Source of the DNA: Isoetes taiwanensis
Lineage: Eukaryota > Streptophyta > Lycopodiopsida > Isoetales > Isoetaceae
DNA length: 64,000 nt
Direction of reading: 5' to 3'
Assembly (NCBI GenBank): GCA_021234155.1
Contig: JAJEKV010000017.1
Location: 4,436,792 to 4,500,791 of the forward strand
The position numbers were made by a program, and so were the translations under genes. The notes beneath the pieces were generated by a model that saw nothing but the letters and a program-made list of their open reading frames with translations, had not been told where the DNA came from and ran no database searches. Below, one piece after another: positions 57,230-64,000 of the stretch. The stretch's first letter is position 1. The number at the start of each line of letters is the position of its first letter.

Positions 57230-59505
57230 TCGGAGTCAAATAACTTCAGTAGCATGACAAAGAAATGTCCACCTTGTCATGTCGATTTCCCTCCCAAAAC
57301 CATTTGGATGTGTCAATGACCACCACGGCGGTTTAGAATGAAACATCACGAAATTAAGTAAAAATTGCATACATAACACTTACAGAATGATCTTTGGAGT
57401 TGCAAATGTCCAACAAGAACCTCTTCACAAAACAAATTGTGTATATCCCACAATCACTGGTGTTCTCTTCTTTCAGCACATTCAAAGGGACACAGGGGGC
57501 ATTGTGCTCGAGGAGGATTCAAAATTCCATCTCTTCATAATGTTCGTTATGAAGCTGAGCTAAAACATAGCAATCGGGGAAGGCAAATTCGATAGGAAAG
57601 TCAGAAAATTCATCTTACATAGTCGCGAAAGATCTTAAGTTGGAGTGCATGGGCGCCATTGAATCTAGATGCAGCACCACTGGGCATGGGGTTTGAAGCC
57701 TCCGGCTTGCCTCTTCGTTGGATACCAATATAAACAGGCTCCAGTGGTTGCTGCAAAACAAGTTTATGAAATCGAATTGCCTACCCGTTAACTTCGAAAT
57801 CGAATTGTATACCGCCATAACCGGAAGTAGTAGAAACCGACAATTTGCATCCGCCAATTCACCGCTTGCTAAAAGGTTTGGGTGGGATTAGATTACCGAA
57901 AATTTCATAGGCACCTGACTGACCCTCCAAAGAGTTTTGCAAGAAGAAGCCGAAGGCCGCGGGATGGATGAAAACATGCTGGCACCTCTTATTCTGGGGG
58001 ATGGCATGAATTAAGGCTCTGTGAAGGGCATTCTACAGTCAGTGAATAATATTGTCAAACCAAACGAAAAATCAGCTTTGAACTTACAGAAGATAGGCAC
58101 CAACGCATTCCTCGTTGATTCTGCAGTCCACATCGTCTTCTACACCGGCAATCGCTATGAAAACTCGGCAAAATTGGCATAGATCCGAAATTCAGATGCT
58201 GCCGATTTTTTCCCTACTCGAATTGTTGTGCTGCAGATTGTTAGTGGATACTTGAATGTAAAATTACAGGTCCAATTCCTGGAAACAAGGCCTGTTTGGT
58301 AAGCAAAAACAGAATAAAAAAATGTGGCGCCCCAAATATGCATCATGGGAATCTCAATAATTGTCCCTCCTCTCTGAAGACCTCGGCTGCTTGAATTGGA
58401 CGTCTCAAAAACAATGTGATTAGGAGCTATGCAATCTTCTATTTTATTTGCATCCCTCTTTTTCCTGGGTGTTTTCGGAAGCCTGCTGACCGGGACCGGG
58501 AGCTTGCATGCTTTTTTGGGAGGGGGGGATGGAAATTCCCCCTCTGCTTGTGCAGCTTCCATACTGAAATCATCTCGGTCGACCTGTTCCTGCTCTCTAG
58601 CCAAAGACATGTCGGCCATCAACTCTTCAACAGTAACATTGAACCTTCTAGCAATGTTATTTCTTATTGCTGCCCTCTTCTGATCCTCCAAACTCTCCTC
58701 CACCATCCGCCTTATCTCGACCTGCTGAAAGACCCAAGCAACCTTGTTTGCCGGTTTGAGAATCCCATGCTCTATTTGCTCCTCTGCCATGGCTTCGGCC
58801 CTGCGCCTGGCCCTTGCCAAAATCCGTCTCAGATTGTGTTGCCACAAGTAATCCTCATCTACACTCTGCTGCAGCTGCACCAATTGAAAATCCCTCTTCT
58901 TCTTGGCTAACTCAGGGGCATTGGGTTTCCTTCCCACCTGTCAATTCTTTGGCGGCTTTGTAATCCCCGGTCATGTTGTGCTTGGATAACCTGTGGATTT
59001 CCAAATCCCACTTCTTGGAGTAACTTCGATCACAGTTCTCGAATTGGCAGTACCACCGACCATCACCCGCATCGAATTTCCAGTTGGGAATTTCTGCCAT
59101 GTTTCCGGGATTCTCCCAGGGAGCGTTTTCCATGGCATCGCTGCATAAATCCAGCCAAGCACTCTATGTCGGGCTTCTCGCATCTTTGCAATCAACATCC
59201 TCTTGAGGCACCGGAACGACATTTCATGGCATCATCCGCAACCCCCAAATATTTGGGAAAACACGAGAAGCGTGAGCAATGAGCTTAGCACGAACAGAAT
59301 CCGGAGAATCCGGTTGCGGCTCCACACCTGCGCCTGCAGCTGTCCCAAAACCCTCAACTGCAAAAGCCTTAGCGGGAGGGGAGTCCACCTCCGAATCAAG
59401 AGCCTCTTCTTGCAAGGGATTGTTCACAAGGAACAAAAAAGCCGAATTTGCATCGGATTCAACCTGGAAGTTCTCGCCCTGCGAGGTTTCAAGACTCTGC
59501 GCCAT
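57230..59505 (-). CDS. Ulp1-like cysteine protease (C48) gene with C2H2 finger, MULE-borne
   Basis: Start ATG at 59,505 (MAQSLETSQGENFQVESDAN). Next come a C2H2 finger WYCQFENCDRSYSKKWDLEI(H)..H (about 59,060-58,970), a basic coiled-coil-like region (LRRILARARRRAEAMAEEQI, about 58,850) and PPPKKACKLPVPVSRLPKTP (nuclear-type). The peptidase parts then follow: DDVDCRINEECVGAYLL (about 58,150-58,100, donor GTAAGT), ALHRALIHAIPQNKRCQHVF (about 58,030), NHWSLFILVS with catalytic His (about 57,745), HLDSMAP with Asp (about 57,665) and TSDCGIYTICFVKRFL with Cys (about 57,450). These give the His-Asp-Cys triad of SUMO/NEDD8-type proteases. The usual Gln before the Cys appears as Asn (VPLN). At least six exons; the last one is uncertain. 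No stop was seen in the catalytic exons. Confidence 0.78.
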
Positions 59506-59919
59506 GTAGAAACGGATTGAAGCGACAAAAACACAAGAACAGATGCTAGCAGGAACGGGGGCGCCGGGAAGAACGGAGCGCCAGAACGAAGATGTGAGAA
59601 GTCGTATGTTGGACGCTAGCAGAAAAGGGGGCGCCGGGAAGAACGGAGCGCCGCCGGAACGAACCTGCAAGAAAACGAATGTTTGGAAAGGGAGAAAGGG
59701 AAATTTCGGCGCGAGACGTGTGATTCCTTCGGATGGGCGCACTTCATGCTACGGCTTGACATGGAGGACGATGATACGCGGAGCCGGCTTCAATCATGAC
59801 ATTGTCAGGGTACCGTGTACGGTGATAATTATGAGTCGACAGAATTCAAAATATCCCTAGGACATAATTAAAATAGCCAAAATATCCACGGCAAATCGAG
59901 CGGTCAGGATGCGTCGCCC

Positions 59920-60500
59920 ACTTGCAGTGATTCCGTCGATCGGAAAATCAAAAAACTGTGATTCCGTCCCCCGGAATCTTCATGTTGTGATTCCACCACG
60001 TTGAATATCACAGAATGTGATTCCATCCGCGTAATCGCGTTTCGTGATTCCTTCGCTGGAATCGGAATTTGGTGATTCCGCGGTCTTGATCCTACGGCCA
60101 GATTCTCGCCGAATGGGGAATCAAAAACGTGATTCCATCCCCAGGAATCTCTATGTGGTGATTCCGCCACGTTGGATAACACAGAATGTGATTCCATCTG
60201 GCAGAATCGGGTGATGGTGATTCCTTCGAGTTGAATCAGGATTTAGTGATTCCGCGGCGTGGTATCCTAAAGTCGTGATTCCTTCTAGTGGAATATAAGA
60301 GTTGTGATTCTATCCGACGGTTTCTACCCGTGGTGATTCCGCCGGAAGGTTTCGAAACCGACGGCCAGGATAGACCCTACCGGCCGATGGTCGGGATGCA
60401 TCGGTCGCGACGTGGCGTTGTCGGGCAATGCGGTTCTGGGTCGCCCGGAACGGACCCGTTTCCCCGGGCTCGTGATTCTGCGGCAAGGAATATCTTGCGA
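59920..60500. repeat. Right subterminal array of GGAATCA/TGATTCC half-sites
   Basis: Repeats GTGATTCC(G/A)(C/T)C...GGAATC in both orientations up to the right TIR, mirroring the left array. A 130-bp block (59,945-60,070) is partly repeated at 60,125-60,255 (CCGGAATCT..., GTGATTCC(A/G)CCACGTTG(G/A)A, ACAGAATGTGATTCCATC). Confidence 0.93.
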
Positions 60501-60537
60501 TGGAATCACAATAACCGGGGTAAAAATATTTCGACGC
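60472..60537 (-). repeat. MULE right TIR
   Basis: Its reverse complement starts GCGTCGAAATATTTTTACCC and aligns to the left TIR without a gap when the target duplication is taken as 9 bp. Confidence 0.93.
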
Positions 60538-60546
60538 ATACGCATG

Positions 60547-61145
60547 ATGATATAGATGCATTCTTCGGAACTTTCTCTACCAAGCTCAAGAGAGAAAACG
60601 TGACTAGTCTCCCTGAACTAATGGATGTGTTTGAGAGCTGCATTGACCCCAATCCAATGGCTTTCTTGATGGATGAGGTTGCAGATTGAAAATCATTTGT
60701 CAAGGGATACTTGCTAGATGGTAAGGATCAGTTGATAGGACACACAAAGGCACTTCAGTTCAAGTTTTGGATCAGGGATAGAATATTGATCATGTAATAT
60801 AAGTGGAGACCAGGTAATAAGTTGTGGATGCATGTACAAGGAATCGAATTGTGGCAAAGGGGGGCTACAGGTAAAGTTCTTATTCCTAGAGGGCAGCCAA
60901 AACCACTTCCTCCCTTCAAGACTGTTAAAGACTCTAGCCAACTAGTGAAGGGCATCAAGGATTATATAACGCATTGGGATGATGTTCGAAATGGAAAGCA
61001 CACCTCCACCCTGAAGAAAAATCACATGGACTCCCTAATCAATTATTGGGAGAAAGTTGTGACATGCTTAGAAACAGAACAGCCATGTGAGGAGAAGCTG
61101 AGAGACGGGTTCTTACCAGAGTCTAGATGGGAGGGTTCTCATGGA
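60547..61145 (+). pseudogene. DUF7869-type transposon gene, copy 1, continuation
   Basis: Resumes in frame after the MULE: DDIDAFFGTFSTKLKRENV, LMDVFESCIDPNPMAF, KGYLLDGKDQLIGHTKALQF, KWRPGNKLWMHVQG and LPPFKTVKDSSQLVKGIK, up to RDGFLPESRWEG. In-frame TGA near 60,687 (expected Trp) and TAA near 60,799 (expected Gln) interrupt it. The text then stops at about 61,145 where a foreign antisense segment begins. Confidence 0.72.
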
Positions 61146-61146
61146 G

Positions 61147-61845
61147 CAACCACATCTAGAAAGTTGACTGGTCTCGGGGTCTTAAAGACCATCTTGAAGA
61201 CTGCCTGGCAATGCAAGTGGTCCAATTCTGAACTCCTTTCCAATGCCACTGCTCCAGCAACAGTCTCAGACTTGCAAAAACCCACTAAACGATCAAACAT
61301 ATGCTCTGGGATATCCATTCCTGCATATCCCAGAGTCACGCTGACATCAAGGAGACCGCTACCTTCCTCTACAATCTTCCCATCCTCCCTCGCCCTTGCA
61401 CTGCCCCTACCCTTCCCAGCAACATCCATGAGCTCATCTATGCTACCAGCATACAAATTCAGACCAGCCCTAGCTTTCCCCTTCATAGCCTGCCTCTTAA
61501 GCATACCTGATGATCGAGAACTCCCACCACCAAATCCGGCCTCTTAGATACAAATAACAGCAGCAAAGAACAAACTAGCAGAAAGCAAGGACTATGGCAA
61601 TACCTGGAAGCGGCCTCCGCCCTTAAATCTCCACCATGCCGACCACCTCGCCACAGCTTCAACGTGCTGCAACCACGCCGCCATCTGGAATCCCGATCTG
61701 TACCACCTCATCGGCTCCTCATGCCTTGCCTAAAAAATCCGAATTCAAAACCATCGGAAATGCTCCAACACTCCAACTCCAATTTCCAGCATCAGATTTA
61801 TACGTATTCCTGTACCAATACCAGCCCAAAACCATGCTAAACCAT
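61147..61845 (-). pseudogene. Antisense fragment resembling an HUH-endonuclease (Replitron-like) N-terminus
   Basis: The minus-strand frame GFGGGSSRSSGMLKRQAMKG, ARAGLNLYAGSIDELMDVAG, then LLDVSVTLGYAGMDIPEHMF, ETVAGAVALERSSELDHLHC and QAVFKMVFKTPRPVN (about 61,545-61,165). A beta-strand-like VSVTLGY block followed about 45 residues later by H-L-H-C-Q matches the order of motifs 1 and 2 of HUH replication endonucleases. The catalytic Tyr region is absent. A possible first exon (MAAWLQHVEAVARWSAWWRF, near 61,700-61,620) precedes a GTATTG donor. The identification rests on motif pattern and memory of multi-copy plant proteins; Replitrons encode such enzymes. The segment interrupts the DUF7869-type gene. 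Confidence 0.45.
61302..61334. repeat. Perfect 11-bp stem-loop
   Basis: CTCTGGGATAT, 10-nt spacer CCATTCCTGC, then ATATCCCAGAG, inside the antisense HUH-like frame (encoding the VTLGYAGMDIPE region on the minus strand). Confidence 0.85.
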
Positions 61846-62223
61846 AGGGTACCCGATACCCCGTTGACATTTTGGAAGCCTTATGGCTCCAAGTGGTTTG
61901 TGGGAAGGAAGGCCTCAAAGCTGAAGTGGTTTGATCTTCCTGAGTGGGATCCTTTTGAGGACATCAAGGAAGGATACTTTGTGCTAGTAAGGCCTGATGA
62001 TGAGGATTGTCCAATTTGGTTAGGGGTGGCACTCTCTGATGTTACCACCACCATGCCTGATGGAGGGAAGCTGCGTCCTAGATTCCAGGTTCAATATTGG
62101 GAGCCCGTTGGAAGGCACAAGAGGGGCAACTTGAAGGAGCAATATACCGACTGCCGGAAGAAGAAGTGGAGGACAAATCATGCTGATCCTCAAGAGAGGG
62201 AGTTGGTGGAGTGTGTGGTATAG
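61846..62223 (+). pseudogene. DUF7869-type transposon gene, copy 1, C-terminal domain
   Basis: The open frame from 61,636 becomes family-like from about 61,850: RVPDTPLTFWKPYGSKWFVG, DLPEWDPFEDIKEGYFVLVR, CPIWLGVALSDV, RFQVQYWEPVGRHKRG and YTDCRKKKWRTNHADPQE, with stop at 62,221. The small beta-rich tail (IWLG...V.YWEP...DC..KKW) is what I associate with the C-terminal end of DUF7869-type proteins; this is from memory. Confidence 0.6.
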
Positions 62224-62615
62224 TCATCCAACTTGTCACATTTCAAAGGACAAGACATATAAGATCCTCAAAAGGGAGATGGACAAAGCCATGAGCAACC
62301 TCCATGCTATAGCACTATATGAGGGTAGATAAAATTGAGAAGCTTGAACACGTTCTCAACTCATATATGAGGAAAACAAGTGATTCAGTTCTTGGTATAT
62401 GATGTGTAATTCTATACATGCATTCAATTCAATAAATTTTTTTTTAATATGAGTTCCATTTTCAGTCTGAGACCCAAACGTCCGGATCTAACCCACTTTA
62501 ATTAAATGCAACTTCTAGGTTTTAACAAGACTACGAATGTTTCAAGTGTGACATTTCATATTGCATGGTAACAATAAAGCAGTTCATGGTGGAGCTTGGA
62601 GCTTAGGCTTGTGAT
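62224..62615. other. Downstream flank of the DUF7869-type gene
   Basis: Non-coding. CAATAAA at about 62,431 could be its poly-A signal. Confidence 0.4.
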
Positions 62616-62805
62616 TGTTAGATATTATAATATATCTGAGTCGGTGTACCAGCTTACCTGGATGCTTAGATACCACAGGGAGTCGCATCCTTTGTATGCA
62701 TAAATACCTTTTATAACTATTCTTGATTATCAATAAAAAGCCCACATACTATTTCCTCCACAAGTTCTTCTGTTCTTGTTTATTCTTGAGATGGTATCAG
62801 AGCCG
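62616..62805 (+). mobile_element. Probable short LTR with initiator-Met primer-binding site
   Basis: TGTTAGATATTATAATATA at 62,616 is a typical copia/TRIM LTR start. CAATAAAAAGCCC (about 62,731) could be its poly-A signal. ATGGTATCAGAGCC at 62,792-62,805 is a near-perfect initiator-Met primer-binding site. The LTR would be about 175 bp. No second LTR was found before the window end, so the element is either longer than the window or incomplete. Confidence 0.6.
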
Positions 62806-64000
62806 AAGGGCGATGGGCAACAAGGAAACTAAGAAGAATATTTGGAGAGAGAAAACCAGGGCAAAACTTGCAATAAGAAGGTTGAACGATAGATTGGTTC
62901 AGCATAAGAAAATCTCAGACTAGAATCCATCTTTCGCTGCCACTAATACTTTAGATCAGAAAATCCTTCCTTTCGCTGCAGAAATCCATCTCCATTCCTC
63001 TGTCATGATTCATTCCCATAAGCCTGCACAAATCTTTCCAAAAATCGACCTATCCATTTGCCAACCCATCCTATCTGCCACTGTTGCCACAGACCCATCC
63101 ACAGACATCTAAATTCGACCCAAAGCATTCACAACCACAAGCCAAAAAATTTCGCTACCGCTGCCTCACAATTCCATAAGACCTCAAATTAGGTTTCATA
63201 AAAAAAAAACCCCTATCAAACCTAAATAAAGAATTCAAGCTTTCTAAAAAAATCCAAATAAGCAGATTACACAAAAAGGCAGCGTTTTTCAGCGCTTGTC
63301 CTTTGGCAGATAGGACAATTCGCTTTAAAATTCATATAAAATCAATGGCATAAAATTCAGTTAAATCCTTTCTACACGTTAATATATGGCAGTCACGTTG
63401 CACAGGAAAAATAGTTAAAAATGCATATACTCCTAAAATTGAAAGTTATGTTTAGGTGAATCAAGGGGGGTCAAGTCCAGTTTGCTTCATGTTTAATAAT
63501 GTAAAACTGTCTCAATAAAAGGATTTTTTTGATTTTTTTCATTATAATGATATTTTTCTATACGAGATAAGGATGAATACACAAAAAACCTTGTTCTAAT
63601 CTGAAGTCTAGAAAGGAAGATATAGTCAATCAAACATGACAGGGTCAAAATAATTTTCTGTCTTCTGTGGACCAATAATGGTTCCCAGAAGGCTGTTTCA
63701 ATTAAAATTCTATAACTTTTGCACGAAAATGTTTTTTTACTTCAAATTTGGGCCATTTAAAAGGCTTATGGGAGAAATGTAGTGCAATAAGTTAATATTT
63801 TAGATGAACTAGAAAAACAAGTACGAAAAATCTTTTGATCTATTTATTTATAGTCATGGCTAAATTTCGTGATATTGTCCTCTATTCATCAATAGCCATC
63901 ATTACTTACATTATTGTTGAGTTTTAGACCTATAAGGGTATAATCAATCCACTTTGGAACCTTTCGTTGTGTTCATCCTGTTATATTAGATCTTGTTTAG
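62806..64000. other. Possible internal region of the LTR element, no coding recognised
   Basis: A 66-codon frame across the primer-binding site (RWYQSRRAMGNKETKKNIWR...) is basic but unrecognised. The rest is AT-rich and non-coding. Confidence 0.35.

Larger units (their letters stand above)
49311..60537. mobile_element. 11.2-kb Mutator-like element carrying a Ulp1-like gene
   Basis: It interrupts the DUF7869-type gene between GHTH and DDID; removing it leaves a clean open reading through GGGCATACGCATGATGATATA. The 66-bp TIRs (49,311-49,376; 60,472-60,537) share ATATTTTTACCCCGGTTATT and GATATTCCTTGCCGCAGAAT (one base varies in the second). Contents in order: left array of GGAATCA/TGATTCC repeats, MULE transposase (plus), AT-rich minisatellite, small gene A (plus), more minisatellite, small gene B (minus), inner repeat arrays, Ulp1-like gene (minus), right array. 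MULEs bearing Ulp1-like genes are known (Kaonashi in Arabidopsis, CUMULE in melon). TIR similarity (about 90 percent) suggests a moderately recent insertion. Confidence 0.95.

Noticed and set aside
58416-58910. 164-aa plus-strand ORF
   Set aside because: Opposite strand of the Ulp1-like gene region, whose minus frame has clear basic and coiled-coil-like features.

Overview
This window reads as nuclear DNA of a land plant. The support is a CLE-type signal-peptide hormone gene, a many-exon plant-type ceramide kinase gene, LTR elements primed by initiator-methionine tRNA, a TRIM, a Helitron and a large MULE. The mix of element families (several non-L1 LINE copies, DUF7869-type transposons, a Ulp1-bearing MULE) makes me lean towards a seed-free vascular plant such as a fern or lycophyte, but this is inference and I cannot name the species.

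Layout. 1-1.1 kb: a broken transposon-type ORF with a LINE tail inside it. 1.7-3.5 kb: LTR-like sequence holding a 217-bp direct repeat full of palindromes. 3.5-11.6 kb: an old Ty3/gypsy chromovirus fossil (minus strand) carrying a small MITE, a complete 4.2-kb non-autonomous Helitron and a pair of tRNA-derived SINE-like units. 12.3-14.0 kb: a host gene, promoter plus two exons, encoding a TDIF-like CLE prepropeptide. 17.1-17.6 kb: a complete TRIM. 18-19.2 kb: LINE fragments. 19.5-26.9 kb: a complete-length Ty1/copia element with 5-bp target duplication, holding a LINE 3' end and a 229-bp MITE. 27-33 kb: intergenic repeats, hairpins and a DUF7869-type transposon fragment split by a 1.16-kb hAT-like element. 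34-39 kb: an L1-type LINE with an inverted 5' part, two more LINE copies and a probable LTR. 39.6-44.4 kb: an apparently intact ceramide kinase gene of at least 12 coding exons (minus strand). 44.9-47.8 kb: a LINE on the same strand just upstream of it. 48.2-62.2 kb: a second DUF7869-type gene, split inside its GHTHDDID motif by an 11.2-kb MULE and further downstream by an antisense fragment that looks like an HUH-endonuclease gene. 62.6 kb onward: a probable short LTR with primer-binding site.

The most unusual object is the 11.2-kb MULE at 49,311-60,537. It has 66-bp TIRs and a 9-bp target duplication, dense subterminal arrays built from the half-sites TGATTCC and GGAATCA, a decayed MULE transposase with SWIM finger, a Ulp1-like protease gene with a C2H2 finger, and an inverted pair of paralogous small genes (both starting MADCPP) that I do not recognise. 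The two host genes (CLE and ceramide kinase) are the only clear single-copy genes; almost everything else is nested mobile DNA, and the nesting gives relative ages.
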